From positions 1,791,001-1,855,000 of the forward strand of contig NC_037644.1 of assembly GCF_003254395.2 (NCBI RefSeq): DNA of 64,000 nt, in the 5' to 3' direction. The position numbers were made by a program, and so were the translations under genes. This stretch comes from Apis mellifera (lineage: Eukaryota > Arthropoda > Insecta > Hymenoptera > Apidae). Numbering within the stretch: position 1 is the first letter of the stretch; each line of letters opens with the position of its first letter. Below, piece by piece: positions 1 to 13,330 of the stretch. The notes beneath the pieces were generated by a model. It saw only the letters and a list, made by a program, of their open reading frames with translations. It searched no databases and was not told the origin of the DNA.

Positions 1-929
1 ACCCACTGGGATCATCCTCGTCGGATCTGTAAAGATATGAGCATTTAGAATAACGTGTAATTATACAGTTATTTGCATTCGTCATCACGATAGGAAATTT
101 ATAATAATACTCTTATAGAAGAACTTTGTGATATTCTTCGTAAACAAAATCGTATATCATTATTAACATGAAAAATTAAAAAAGCAAAGATCAAATTATA
201 ATCCCAAATCCTGGAAGATTTATCAAAATAATATCAATATACGTATCCTCCATAAGTTCTTGTAAATTTCTAAGAATTTCAAAGAAAATTTATCATCGTT
301 TATGGATCGAGTTATAATCTATCACTCGTCGATCAATTACGAATAATTCGCGATAAAATTCCTCGACCAAATCTTATCTATCTTATTTAATGCAAGGACG
401 ATTAGATTAATATTATCCGCGTGAAAGATAAAAAAAAGAAAGAAATAAGCACGTGGCAATCGGCCATTGCCGATCCGATCGATGTAGGTTCGACTCGTTG
501 CGCAAAAAGTCAGGCGAAAAACTCCTCTTCCCCGTACGACCTTCGTTGTTGGGGAACATCGTTCACCGAGGTCCATCTCTGCCGTTCTTCGAACCATCGA
601 ATATTCCGCGTACGTAGCGAATAAATGTCGCGTCGCCGATACGCCGTAGTGTAATCACTTCCGGATTACCAAACGCGACACGGCCACGTTACAAAATTGG
701 CCGTCGCCTATCCAACTTCCCCAAATCTAGAGCGTATCGTGTAACAGTAAGCGCGAATATTCCTCATGTAATATTCACGCTAGCATTCTGCTCTCTATAA
801 CACAACCACGTGGTCACCACGTATAGTTGAATATGGATTCCTTTTTCTTTTTATCTAAGATAAACGATTTATCTTATCTTGAGATATGGTAGATGATAAT
901 CTTAAATTTGTTTCTTGTATCTTCATAAC
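1..929. other. Gene-free stretch, left edge
   Basis: No exon or RNA gene can be supported here. An AT-rich part is followed by a CpG-richer island at about 440-830. The short reading frames in it have no family-like features. It probably belongs to the long intron of the minus-strand gene whose last visible exon is at 16,888. Confidence 0.5.
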
Positions 930-1915
930 AGCGAATTTTAATTCGCAATTACCAAAGTATCGTATTGAATGTAATTGGTAATCAATTGGTAGCATGTATA
1001 TTCTTCATACGAATTTTAATTCGTAATTTCGTACTAAAGTATTGTAAAGTATTGTATTGAATGTAATTATCAAATGGTAGCATGTATATTCTTCATACGA
1101 ATTTTAATTCGTAATTTCGTACGAAAGTATTGTAAAGTATTGATGTAATTATCAATTGGTAGCATATATTTCATAAGAGCGAATTTTAATTCGTAATTTC
1201 GTACGAAAGTATTATAAAGTATTGTATTGAATGTAATTATCAATTGGTAATGTACGATATACTTCATAAGAGCGAATTTTAATTTCGAAAGTATTGTAAA
1301 GTATTGTATTGAATGTAATTATCAATTGGTAGCATGTACGATATACTTCGTAAGAGCAAATTTTAATTTCGTACGAAAGTATTGTAAAGTATTGTATTGA
1401 ATGTAATTATCAATTGGTAGCATATATATTCTTCATAAGAGCGAATTTTAATTCGTAATTTCGTACGAAAATATTATAAAGTATTGTATTGAATGTAATT
1501 CGTAATTTTTACGAATTATAATTTACGAAAGTATTGTAAAGTATTGTATTGAATTGTATGTAATTATCAATTGGTAGCATGTATATATTTCATAAGAGCG
1601 AATTTTAATTCGTAATTTCGTATTTGAATGCAATTATTAATTGGTAGCATGTATATACTTCATAAGAGCGAATTTTAATTCGTAATTTCGAAAGTATTGT
1701 AAAATATCGTATTGAATGTAATTATCAATTGGTAGCATGTATATTCTTCATAAGAGTGAATTTTAATTCGTAATTTCGTACGAAAGTATTGTAAAATATC
1801 GTATTGAATGTAATTATCAATTAGTAGCATGTATATTCTTCATAGCGAATTTTAATTCGTAATTTCGTATTTGAATGCAATTATCAATTGATAGCATATA
1901 CGATATACTTTTATA
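930..1915. repeat. Minisatellite array, unit about 90 bp
   Basis: About ten or eleven imperfect head-to-tail copies are visible. Each combines TTTTAATTCGTAATTTCG, then CGAAAGTATTGTAAAGTATT, then GAATGTAATTATCAATTGG, then TAGCATGTATAT and TTCATAAGAGC. Copies vary by internal deletions, for example near 1,500 and 1,620, so the period is not constant. The unit resembles no gene I recognise. Confidence 0.9.
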
Positions 1916-2399
1916 TGATATTTATATTTGATTCGTTTTTGCGCGAAAATTCACGAATAAATTCTTCTTATTGTTGATTTATTCGCATATGCATCATAGG
2001 ATTACACATTGTTGAGTATCATACGTATGTACTTATTTAATCAGGATACTTTGCTTTTTACTATCTTCAATATCGAGATAATATACATATCTCTTCAATC
2101 GTGACGATCTTCTCGAAATTTCGAGAGATAAGAAAAATGAAAAACGAAATAAATAAACCACGATAATATATAAGAAATTAAGGAAAATTAAGGACAGTAA
2201 GGAAAAAAAAAAAATACCGTACAAAGAAAGTTATATTATCGCATAAATCCCTTATTGACATCTCGTTACCGGGTCCGTCACTCAACTCTTGTTCCCTCGA
2301 TCGAGCTCGATCGGTATTAACCACGGGATAGAAAATTATACTCCCATTGGAGGTTGGCGGTACACACATAGAAATCCTATATCGTCAGTCTATTACAGC

Positions 2400-2860
2400 A
2401 GCATGAACGCGCGCGCGCGCGCGAGCGCGAGCACTCGGGTGATGTACGCCTCTGACCCTGAGCGAAAAACCGAGTTCCCCTTCCTCTACCCCCTCCCTCT
2501 ATCCCCCCTTCTTCTTTTTCTCTTTCTTTGCCCCGGCGAACGTTACGCCGAGCTACAGCCAGCATCTGCCCCCCACCACCGCGCCCAAGTAACGGAGAGT
2601 CAGGGTGGGGGTGGTGTAGGGCCCGCAGTGTATCCGGGTACAACGAGAAGGCCCCATATTCCTTCACCGTTCCCCTTCCCTACTCCCCTTTCCCCTCCCT
2701 CTTTTTTTCTATACTCGTGTGTTTGTACCCGCTTTCAACCTCTTTTTCTCTGTGCTCTCCTTTTTTTTCTCTTTCCTTCTCTCTTTCTTTTCCCTCGACC
2801 AAGTGGACGAGACAAGGAGAGGTGATAGGAGACTTATGGAGCACGCGACGAATGCGGTAC
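2400..2860. other. CpG/pyrimidine-rich low-complexity block
   Basis: A short alternating CG run at about 2,408-2,430 is followed by several hundred bases of C/T-rich sequence. Long frames are open on both strands, but they translate to Pro/Ser/Phe/Leu-rich or Arg/Gly-rich low-complexity peptides. I read this as composition, not coding. Confidence 0.5.
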
Positions 2861-4660
2861 TATTACGTCGATTTAACGTATTTATGGTGGGATTTATGGT
2901 TGGTAGCTAGGCGTCCCTTGGATATGGACGGTGGAAGGGTTTTTGGGAGATTCTTTGAGATTGGTGAACGTTGGTTTCTTATGGGATCGTTTGGGTTTCA
3001 AGTGATTCTTTATTACGTTTTATAGAATTGGTTGGATTGTTTAAGATTGTTGTTACGATTTTCGGGAGAGATATTTTCGGAATTTGATTTTTTTGGAAAA
3101 TTATTTCTCAATTATTTCCAGGGAAAGATAATATAATTTTTGGGAAGAATAACTTTCTCCGAATGTGTTCCTTCGATTCCTGGAAATCACGCGGAGATGT
3201 TGCTTTTTATTTTAATAATTTATAACCCAACGTTTGGTGAACGTGTTGCAAGTTGTCGGCTACGACATTTTGGATATCGATCGTAGAACATGGTGAAAGT
3301 GTCTATAGTGCCTAGTGATTCAGAGGGGGACCCCGGCGCACGTGTAGATTTTGCAGTCAGATCACAAATCTCTGTATTTCTCGGATCTTGGAGCATTCGA
3401 TAATTTGTAGCCGCGAACGCCGTGGGAATGGAGCACCTATTCCGATTTTTATCTCCTTTATCGGGGCGGTAAATCATCGGAAAGAGGTACAACACAGATA
3501 GATCCCCGCGCGTTAGAAAACGAGGAAATATCGCGGCTTCAACCCTCCCCTTGTCGCGCCAGTTTCGTTCCTTTATTTTCCTTTATTCTTCCTATTCGAA
3601 TTTCACTTTCTCCTCTTTTTAATTCTTCCTTTTTATCCGTCCACGTGTGTTTCTTTTTATTTCATTTTAAAAAAGTTTCATTTGCTTCGATCACAAGAAT
3701 AAAAGGTTCCAATGACTTCTTTCGACTCGAGGAATTAAAAAAACATAATCGAATAATATGGAAAAGAGATTGGCGACAAAAAAGTCTGTTCATCCAATGA
3801 GAAAAGATACAATTTGCAAATTGTGAATACCAAAGAAGAATGCTTCACTCTGAAACATTATTCGAGTTAGTAAAATAATAATTAACCGATTTAAAACATA
3901 AATCAGAGTAAAATTCATATACTTTTTTTTTAAAGTGCCGAGTTTATTACATAAATTCTTGAAAAATTACTTCCTCCCTCCTTTTCCTTTGTCCACGTTC
4001 ATTTTAGAAAATCGCGCATAAGCCTTCTATCATCTTAACGATCTCGCAAACGCGCGATTCTCGTCCAATCCGAGTAAGCAAAAAAAAAAAGAAAAGGACG
4101 ATATAATATGAACACACGTTCGTTAATCCGGGAACAGCACGTTCATAGGCCTATTATCCTGCGTACAAGGATCGTAATAATGTCTTGATAACCCTTCCTC
4201 GACCGGTTCCCTCCTTCCCTTCGTATCGCGTTGCGTTAATGAGATGCATCGTTACACGCGTATGCGATTGATCTTAACACGCGGCGAATAGCAACGCATC
4301 CGTTCATGGATTCCTGGATCGATTGACATCGAGATATATCGACGGAGAGGATAGATCGATTCGAAAAATTTGCGCCGGAGGTGCAGAATGATCGAAGGAA
4401 TCTTCTTTCTTTCCTTTCTCATTCGGTATTTGATTGGTTAAGATCGATATAAGACAGGATCTCGAAAATATTATTATCGAGGTAAAAAGGTTGTTAGAAT
4501 TGTTTTCTTATGCACGTTTTCTTATGATGTTGATAAATTATGGGCGAATCTAGAATAAAAATGCTTTTATATAATTTCATTCGGAGAATTTAACTTAAAT
4601 TTTATTAAGTTATATTACTTTATTCGCTGTCTCGTATTTTTGAACACACGTTAGATTCTT
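2861..4660. other. Gene-free stretch with CpG-rich islands
   Basis: No supported gene. Sequence at about 3,230-3,500 and 4,010-4,390 has higher complexity and more CpG than its surroundings, as expected of regulatory DNA in a bee intron. That reading is inference only. The rest is AT-rich. Confidence 0.4.
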
Positions 4661-4664
4661 CTAA

Positions 4665-5183
4665 TAATATTACGAATATTAATCGTTAATAATTTATCGA
4701 AGAAATCGTGTAATTAATTTCGAATATTTTGTTATTTATGAAGAGTATAATATATATATATTCGTTGGATCACAGTTCATTTCTTGTTGCATAGGAAATA
4801 TTGAAAATGTATAACAACAATGTATTACATCCACAGATAATGTAGCATTAATGGAGTAACTTCTAATAATATTAATTGTGTATCGAAGAAATCCTGTAAT
4901 TAATTACGAAAGTATATTGTTATTTATGAAGAGTATAATATATATATATATTCGTTGGATCACAGTTCATTTCTTGGATAAGAAATGTTGGAAATGTATA
5001 ACAACATGTATTACATTAATTTTAGTCCACGGATAATATAGCATAACTTCTAATAATATTAATTATGTATCGAAGGAATCGTATAATTAATTTATATCTT
5101 TTAGTCCACAAGTAATGTAGGAATAACTTCTAATAATATTACTTATGTATCGAAGAAATCCTGTAATTAATTATTTATGAAGA

Positions 5184-5222
<39 letters not shown>

Positions 5223-5545
5223 GTTGGATCATAGTTCATTTCTTGTTGCATAGGAAATGTATAACAACAATGTATTACATTAATTTTAGTTCACAGATAA
5301 TGTAGCATAACGGAGTAACTTCTAATAATATTAATATCGAAGAAATCCTGTAATTAATTATTTTGTTATTTATGAAGAGTATATATATATATAATTAAAT
5401 ATATATATATTTATTGGATCATAGTTCATTTCTTGTTGCATAGAAAATGTACAACAACAACGTATTACATTAATTTTACCTTTTAGTCCACAGGTAATGT
5501 AGCGTTAGGAGTTAACGGAGTAAAAACTTGGAGGAAAGATGGAAA
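4665..5545. repeat. Long-unit minisatellite, four to five copies
   Basis: Repeated blocks contain TCTAATAATATTAATT, ATCGAAGAAATCCTGTAATT, TTTATGAAGAGTATAATATA, an (AT)n stretch, TTCGTTGGATCACAGTTCAT and ATGTATAACAACAATG. The period is about 180-210 bp with copy-specific indels. The (AT)n tract inside the unit has expanded in one copy at about 5,190-5,220. Confidence 0.88.
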
Positions 5546-6440
5546 CTGTTTCTCTCAGATTTTTGACACAGCCTAGAAATTATTTGGAATATGCACAAGA
5601 CGGGATCCCAACTCAATGCTTCACGGGATCGTTGATGTTAATGGCAGGGATATGTGTTCCATGTTAGATTGTCGAAACAGATACGTGTTCGACGTAGAAT
5701 CTTATCGAACGGATCTTAATTGACAAAAAGCGCCTTGTTTAATCCAAGAATCCGTTAGCAACACGAGGTTACAATATATTAGCGGCTAATCCGGGCATCG
5801 TGCCGTACAAAAAGAGAAAAAGTACCAATCGAGGTTGGTATCGACAGGTCATCAGGCTCTTAACGAAGCAACGTGTATATAACAGAGCACGCTTATCCCA
5901 GAATTTATTAACCATTTATTTTACCCAAATTTTTAACGAAATTTTCTCGCTTTCTCATCCATCTCACGTTCTTTAAACATCTTCTCGTTGAGATTTCAAG
6001 TTTTCTATTACGATCTTCAAACATCTTCTCGATTACTTCGAAAACCGTGCAACGTTTCAATTCTCGTCGAGATTTCGAGTTCTCGTCACTGAAATATGCG
6101 AAAAAAAAAAAATATGGACATCAAAATAATGGGTGGAACAAAAACAGGGAGAGAGGGGAAGAGGAGTCACGTGATACGGAGAGGGCTGTGTTCAGGTTAC
6201 AGTGGCGCCTTTTTGCATTTTTCCAGCCCGACACCGTGGTCACGACTTTGACCCCCTTGTCCCCCTCTGTCCCTCCCCCTTTTTCCCCACGTTGTCCGCG
6301 ATCGTCCTCGTACATTTACGTTCGCCATTCCTCTACGTCCACGTGTGCTACATCCACCTAGACTCCTTCCTCTAGTACCTCCAACGCTCGCCTCGCATCT
6401 ACAGTGAACACACAGTTGATCTTCACGGTGTACACAGTGT
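5546..6440. other. Gene-free stretch
   Basis: No supported gene. High-complexity sequence at about 5,560-5,880 looks like possible conserved non-coding DNA, though this cannot be tested here. The frames at 6,047-6,540 overlap on both strands and show no family features. Confidence 0.4.
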
Positions 6441-6449
6441 ACAGAGCAA

Positions 6450-7425
6450 ACACGGTGGGCCTCCTTTTCCCTTATTAGATACAATTTAATGAAATGCAAA
6501 GTGGCAGAAAAGAGAGAAAAAATTTTATTGTAACATGTCATTCATATTCGACTATTTACGAAGGATCTTTCTAGGTATTTGGAAAGATATTCCACAGGAT
6601 GTGATAAAACTATCGAATTGTTATAAAGATAACTTATTTAAATTCTATACTGAGATTCCTCGGGACAAAAAATTGTTGTCTGTCATCTTTCACTTCCTGA
6701 TCACCCTTTTCTCTTATTAGATACAATTTAATGAAATGCAAAGTGGCAGAAAAGAGAGAAAAAATTTTATTGTAACTGCTGTGTCATATTCGACTATTTA
6801 CGAAGGATCTTTCTAGGTATTTGGAAAGATATTCCACAGGATGTGATAAAACTATCGAATTGTTATAAAGATAACTTATTTAAATTCTATATTGAGATTC
6901 CTCGGGACAATTTGGACAAAAAGTTGTTGTCTGCCATCTTTCACCTCCTGATCACCCTTTTCTCTTATTAGATACAATTTAATGAAATGCAAAGTGTCAG
7001 AAAAGAAAGAAAAAATTTTATAAATATGAGTAACCATCGTGTCACTCATATTTGATTATGAAGGATCTTCCTAGGCATTTGAAAAGATATTTCACAGGAT
7101 GTGATATTTAAATTCTAAACTGAGATTCCTCGGAACAATTTGGACAAAAAGTTGTTGTCTGCCATCTTTCACAGTGGGCCTCCTGGGATCACCCTTTTCC
7201 TTATTAGATACAATTTAATAAAATGCAAAGTGGCAAGAAAGAGAAAAGAAATTTTATTGTAACCATCGTGTCACTCATATTTTACTACGATCTTTCTATT
7301 TAGAAAGATATTGTGTGACAAAACTATCGAACTGTTATAAAGATAACTTATTTAAATTCTATACTGAGATTCCTCAAGACAATTTGGACAAAAATTTTTG
7401 TTGTCTGCCATCTTTCGTTCCTTGG
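6450..7425. repeat. Minisatellite array, unit about 245 bp, four copies
   Basis: Four direct copies start near 6,468, 6,714, 6,964 and 7,201, each with ATTAGATACAATTTAATGAA. Within copies come AAATGCAAAGTGGCAGAAAA, GAAGGATCTTTCTAGGTATT, AAAGATATTCCACAGGATGT and TGAGATTCCTCGGGACAA. Copies 1 and 2 are nearly identical; copies 3 and 4 carry internal deletions, so the left pair is the youngest. Confidence 0.93.
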
Positions 7426-7630
7426 AACTTGGCAAACATTCCAAAAGAATCTTAGCAATGTAACGAATGAAACAAATGAGATCTGTACAACAATAAAATT
7501 CGTAAAGAAGAAAGAAACGTATCTCTTTTCCATCAACGTATCCAGTAGCGATCGAAGAAGAAGGAAGGCAAGCTTGAGAGAAGAAGAAAGAAAGAAAGAA
7601 GAACAGACGACACGTAACAGACGGTCGGGG

Positions 7631-7668
7631 GAGAAGAAGAAGAAGAAGAAGAAGAAGAAGAAGAAGAA

Positions 7669-7702
<34 letters not shown>

Positions 7703-7706
7703 GCGA
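7631..7706. repeat. (GAA)n / (AGA)n microsatellite
   Basis: An almost perfect run of the trinucleotide AAG, read as GAA on the plus strand, of roughly 70 bp inside a purine-rich tract. Confidence 0.95.
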
Positions 7707-7709
7707 CAG

Positions 7710-8700
7710 GGGAGCGAGGGGGGCTTAATGTCCAGCGACGGTGACTAAGAATCTAACACCTATCCGATAGATAGAGTTTTTTCATTAGGAGAGAAACGGG
7801 GATCGAACGGCGGCGAGTGTTCGCATATTAAAAGGAGAGAGCAAAGCTATTGGCGGGCCCGTGGAATGGGCCCGGGAGGCGGTCCATCGCTCTCCGACTC
7901 TGGGACTCTTATCCGCTCTCCGCCGACCTTATTGGTCACCGCCTCCCTCCGATCGTTCCTACCGACCCTCTTCTTGCACGCCGCTTCTTGCACCGAGTTT
8001 TCCAAACGATTCCACGCGGACGCGGACGTTTCGGCCGCCTCCGCGTGGTTGGTTCGACGACTTGGAAAAGTTCAACCTTCCAGGGACACGGTTGGACGGC
8101 ACTCGGTGTCGATTCCAAGCTATCTTTTCTCGAATATTTATTCAGGATTTGGATTTGACTCGACTCGATGAAGGGGATGATTCGAAAGCGTTCATCTTTT
8201 CAGAATTGTATTTCGATATTTTGCGATTTTTAATTTAATCTGTGATTTGTAAAATTTCCATCTCGTTCTTCGATTATTTTCTTTGTGAGAGAAATACGGA
8301 ATTTCATCTAATCACCTATTAATTCTCTTTCTTCCTCCTCCTTTTCTTCGTTAATCATCATCTCTTCCAGGGTTAAATAAAAATCGGGTACGATCCCAAA
8401 AATTCCTCTCTCGGAATATATTCTTCACATTCGATCGGACGAAAACCGCCTCGATACCTGTTGCTCCCCCCGTTCCGGAGCAAAAACCCACCTCACCCTC
8501 GGCGGATTCAATGAACCGATTCTCTCGCGCCTCTTTTCACCTCGTTCCCAAAACGAGACGAGCAAAACGAAACCGGCCACCAATCTTTTCTTTTTCTTTT
8601 TTTCACGCGATAAAACCTGGCCCGGCAAAAATAGACCAATTTATCTCGATCGTTTCGGTTCGTTAATTGCGAAACAGTTTCGAGGAACGACGAAGATCGT
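7710..8700. other. CpG-rich gene-free stretch
   Basis: This island is richer in G+C than its surroundings (about 7,780-8,170 and 8,400-8,700). All three plus frames are open together at 7,850-8,238, which is typical of CpG-rich DNA with few TA dinucleotides rather than a gene. No codon or domain signal was found. Confidence 0.4.
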
Positions 8701-8722
8701 GCGTACACCGTGCAAATGGAAT

Positions 8723-8727
<5 letters not shown>

Positions 8728-8793
<66 letters not shown>
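8728..8793. repeat. (GA)n microsatellite
   Basis: A run of about 33 GA dinucleotides. The Arg-Glu and Ser-Leu reading frames across it are artefacts of the repeat. Confidence 0.97.
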
Positions 8794-8796
<3 letters not shown>

Positions 8797-9640
8797 AAAG
8801 GAGGGAAAGAAAAATCGAGGGGGTGGATATTCGTGGAGAACGGAATGGCCGAATTTCACGGTAGAGCGAGGAGAGAAGGAGGAAGGAGGAGGGGGGTGAT
8901 TCTCACGGCTGAGGAAACTCTTATTGGGAGGGGTTTGCCTCGAGCGGAAAGTCACGCGACCAAAACGCGAAAAGGAAGAGGAAATAAGAGAGGGAGATCC
9001 GGTTAATTGCCGGTCAAACGTTTGCCACCCCCTCCGCTGTTCACGCACCGTGTAAACTCTGCTCGATCGGCTACTCTCTCTCTCTCCTCCCTCCCCCTGT
9101 AATTTCATTTTTTCCTCCCTTCCCCTCCTCCCTCTTCCTTTACCAGTTATTACACGCTCGTTTAAGAACGATTACGCCACTTTTAGAGAGCGTTTAGTTG
9201 GAAAACTTTTTCTCTCTCTCTCTTTTTTGTAATTAATGGACGATTTTTCGGATTTTTACTTTTTAACGTTTTAATTGGACGTTGCTCCGTGATACGTGCT
9301 GTTGAATGTTGGATCCTGCTTCTTTATTTTAATTCCGTCGTAAAATGTGTTGATGAAAGATATAGTAAATACGACATCCTTTATCTTTCTTTTGAACGTA
9401 ATAAAAAGAAGGAAGGGAAAAGTAATCTTCGTTCATTCGTTCGATCTCAACTTTTTAATTTAATTAATATACTTCAAAAGTAATAATAAACTAATCCAAT
9501 TCAAATTGATAACTTTGTTCCATATTAGAATCGAGCATTTTTTTGTTACATTCTCAGATAAGCTTCGTTCAAGATTCAAAATTAAATCGTCCGATCACCT
9601 ATAGTTTCCACTTTTTGATTCGAATGAAAAATTTTCAAAT

Positions 9641-9671
<31 letters not shown>

Positions 9672-11425
9672 CAACGGGGAGAAAAAGTTTCGTTATCGGT
9701 GGAGTTCTCCCCTTAAATAGCGCACAGGAAACACACCAAGCTGCGCCAATGACAGCCGCCGAGCTGTCCGCTCCTAATGCCAGCTTAACGTGGTACGCGT
9801 CGACCAAACAAAACCCGGTGTGCTCGCGGAATTCGTCACGTAGAGGAGATTTGCAGCCGTTTGTGAATTCATGAGGCCGATTACCAGATCATTATGTTAC
9901 ATAACCCTCCCCCCTCCCCCGGCTACGAACAATTTTTCACCTCGACCACCCGTTTTTTTCCGTGATTCTACGGGTCGGGGGATGTAATTATTCGTGGTTA
10001 AGCGAGCTGCGCCTCCAGAATTATGGAGAATCGTATTATACGAGAGGAGCGTCTCAAATTCGTTATTCCTTTTTTTATTACGTCTTTTTAAAAATCGATA
10101 AAATTAACGGAAAGTAGAAAATTGATCGATTCTCCATAAAGAGATTGGCGATATTTAATCGAGTCGTTTCGAAGAAATATAAACGAGTCAATTATTAAAT
10201 ATTTTAATTTCTCTCGTACAGAAAGGGGATTTAAATTATTCTTTCCAAAATTACGACAAGTGAGTCATCAAATTAAAGAAATTACAATATCACAAGATGA
10301 TATCTACATCGAATTAATATTACCATAAATTAATTTTAATCGCGGGAATTAAAAAAAGTTTGCTCGAAATATATTCTTGGTTTTCAATATTTTTGTTTCG
10401 TATATATATAAATAAATTTGTGCAGTGCAACAACTCCTCCTCTCCAGGAGGAGTCGTTGAACCGGATGGGCAAGACGACGAGGAAAGTGTGTTTCGAGAT
10501 TGTTTCGGTCGTGCTTATTATTTTCGTTCATAATTAAGTGCTTATTAGTAACGCTCGCTAAACGCAGCGTGTAATGCATATTTATGTCATATACACGCGT
10601 GTATATCGACACGCACATTCACACTGGAGCCTCGTCCAGCAAAATCAACGTATTAGAAACATAATGATTATCCGTGTTCAATGCTCGTTAATTGAAATAC
10701 CAAACGGCGACTTCTCGTTAACCATCAATCGAAGGAAATTTCATTTAATGGTTTAATCCAACGACTATCATTCCCGTCTCGGATTTTCAATTTGCTTTAG
10801 ATTTATTGCTTTTTCAATTAAAAGTGAAGATTGATTCGTGAAAAAAATATCTGTTATATACACTTTTACACGATTCCTTCCTTCTTCCTTTTTCTAATCT
10901 CTAATAATTAAGAATATTTACAGGCCATTATCGAAAGGGAGGGGGAGGTGTATAAAGCTTCTTCAACAAAAATTGAATTTTCATCGAAAATTTTTGTCTT
11001 ATTTCTTGTATTTGTTTATTATATTTATACTTTTGTTGAAATTAAGAAAGATGCAAAGATCGATAAAAATCTTTCGATTTTCCTGTTCCACGAACTCTTT
11101 CCATGTCTAAATAAGAATCTGACTAAGAGATGACCCAGTTAACAGATTAAAACGGTCATTAATTAGTGGGCCAAAGAAGAGCAGTAATGTAACGCGGAAA
11201 AAAGAAAAGGAGAAACGAATCACGATCCGTGGAAATCGAAATGGTTGTTGCTATCCCTCCGCCGGGGCACTCAATACGATCATCTCGTAAAAACCAACCA
11301 GATCGACTGTTACGTTGACTTCGAAAAGATTCGTTCGTGGCACGAACAACCTTAAAGGGGTTCACACACACGACCAACAATACTGTCGATGATATTCGTT
11401 GAAAATATCGATAATTAAAGACTGG
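8794..11425. other. Gene-free stretch with poly-A tract
   Basis: No supported gene. A 28-base A run lies at about 9,641-9,668. CpG-richer islands lie at about 8,820-9,070, 9,680-10,030 and 10,420-10,740. They could be intronic regulatory elements of the minus-strand gene, but nothing in the sequence proves this. Confidence 0.4.
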
Positions 11426-12150
11426 AGATTTTTATGCATAATATATTAAAAAAAATATATGTTAAATTGTGTAATATGAACAATTTTATCCATGAATATT
11501 GTCAGAATATTAATATATTCGTGGAGGTTAAAAACAAATACAAAAGTTGGAAAAGAAAAAGTTTGCATTGGATGAAGAGAGATGAATCATTCTATCTCTG
11601 TCCAATTATTGAAAGAACTATTTGCATAAAAATGCTAGGTCTATTGATAACACGTTAAGCTTTTCCTTATCTAGTCTCATTTTTAACAACCATATTATTT
11701 AATAAAGTACAGTTTCTTCTTATAACAATTCACGGAGGCTAAAAACAAATATTCAAGTTGGAAAAGAAAATAATGAATCATTTTATCTCTGTCCAATTAT
11801 TGAAAAAATTATTTGCATAAAAATGTTAGGTCTATTGATAACACGTTAAGCTTTCCCTTATCTAATCTCATTTTTAACATGTTGTTTAATAAACAGTTTC
11901 TTCTTACAACAATTCGTGAAGGTTAAAAACAATAAAATATTCAAGTTGGAAAAAAAAATATCTTTTGTTATCTATTGTGAACAAAATTTAAGTTTGCATT
12001 GGATGAAGAGAGATGATAGGAATCATTCTATCTCTGTCCAATTATTGAAAGAATTACAGCATTTGCAAAAAAATTCCTTTTCCTTATCTTAGTCTCATTT
12101 TTAACAACCATGTTATTTAATAAACAGATTCTTACAACAATTATTTCCTT
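11426..12150. repeat. Minisatellite array, unit about 220-250 bp, three copies
   Basis: Three direct copies share GGTTAAAAACAAATA, AAGTTGGAAAAGAAAA, TCTCTGTCCAATTATTGAAA, GGTCTATTGATAACACGTTA and TTATTTAATAAA..CAGTTTCTTCTTA. The second copy lacks the GTTTGCATTGGATGAAGAGA block that the other two have. Confidence 0.9.
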
Positions 12151-12589
12151 AAAAATATTAAATTGTATTTATCTATTACACAAACTTTTTATCTATTGAC
12201 AAAATATTATCTTATTCGATAATCACATTATTATCGCGTGTGCGAGCCCCTTAAGAATGTTGAGAAGGAGCAGGAGTTGACAAGAATAAGAGAGAGAGGA
12301 AGAAAAAAGAGAAGAGATGGAAGAAGAAGAAGAAGTCGATCGAGCGTGACTCGTCCGGATTCGACGAAAGTGAGAATAAACCGGCGAGGATAATGGGAAG
12401 ACGAGCAGTGGAGGAAAAACCGCGTAGAGGATTGCGGAGGTGGATGGTGGAAACGGGGAAAAAACACGAGTGTATCACCGGGAACGGCCGTGCCGCCCTT
12501 TCGATAGATCGAGTTTTTTACGCTATCCTTACTCTTTCTCGCTCGCAAGAATTTTTACGATCCTTCCTCATCGTGGGATCATAAACTCT

Positions 12590-13330
12590 TCCCTTTTTTT
12601 CATCTCTCCGAGTTTTCGTTTTGAAAAAGTTTCTTACCGATCGAGCGACTCTTCTCTTTTTTCATCTCTCGTTTTGAAAAAGTTTGGATTCAGAAATTGG
12701 AACGAAGATGGATTCTCTGGATAATTTATTATTCGATATTTAAGAGATTAAGTGGGAAAATTATTGAAAATCGCAGTATTTAATTCGATTCCTTTGAGAT
12801 TCTCGTGAATATTTGTATATTTGTTAAATTCTTCTTCTCGATCTTTGAAAATAATTCGATTTCCTTCTTACCGATCGAGCGACTCTTCCCTCTTTTCATC
12901 TCTCGTTTTCGTTTTGAAAAAGTTTGGATTGAGAAATTGGAAAGAAGGATTCTTTAATAATTTATTATTCGATATTTAAGAAATTAAGTGAGAAAATTAT
13001 TGGAAATCGCAGTATTTGAGATTCTCGTGTAATAATATATTTGTTAAATTCTTCTTCTCGATTTCCTTCTTACCGATCGAGCGACTCTTTTCTTTTTTCA
13101 TCTCTCGTTTTCGTTTTGAAAAAGTTTGGATTCAAAAATTGGAACGAAGAAGAATTCTCTAATAATTTATTATTCGATATTTACGAGATTAAGTGGGAAA
13201 ATTATTGAAAATCGCACTATTCGACTCGAATAATACATTTGTTAAATTCTTCATCTCGATTTTTGAAAATAATTCCATTTCCTTCTTACCGATCGAGCGA
13301 GTAATTTCTTCTTCTCTCGTTTTTCCTCCT
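12590..13330. repeat. Minisatellite array, unit about 230-250 bp, three copies
   Basis: Three copies share TTACCGATCGAGCGACTC, CATCTCTCGTTTT, TTTTGAAAAAGTTTGGATT, TTATTATTCGATATTTA and GAAAATTATTGAAAATCGCA. The array ends at about 13,330 with a partial fourth ACCGATCGAGCGA. Confidence 0.9.

Noticed and set aside
485..500. GGTTCGACTC resembling a tRNA B box
   Set aside because: No matching A box or foldable acceptor stem around it. No nuclear tRNA gene was found by eye anywhere in the window.
2289..3025. 178- and 165-codon plus-strand frames
   Set aside because: Proline/phenylalanine/serine low complexity from a pyrimidine-rich tract; several frames are open together.
8699..9108. Arg-Glu and Ser-Leu repeat frames
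   Set aside because: They come from the GA microsatellite.
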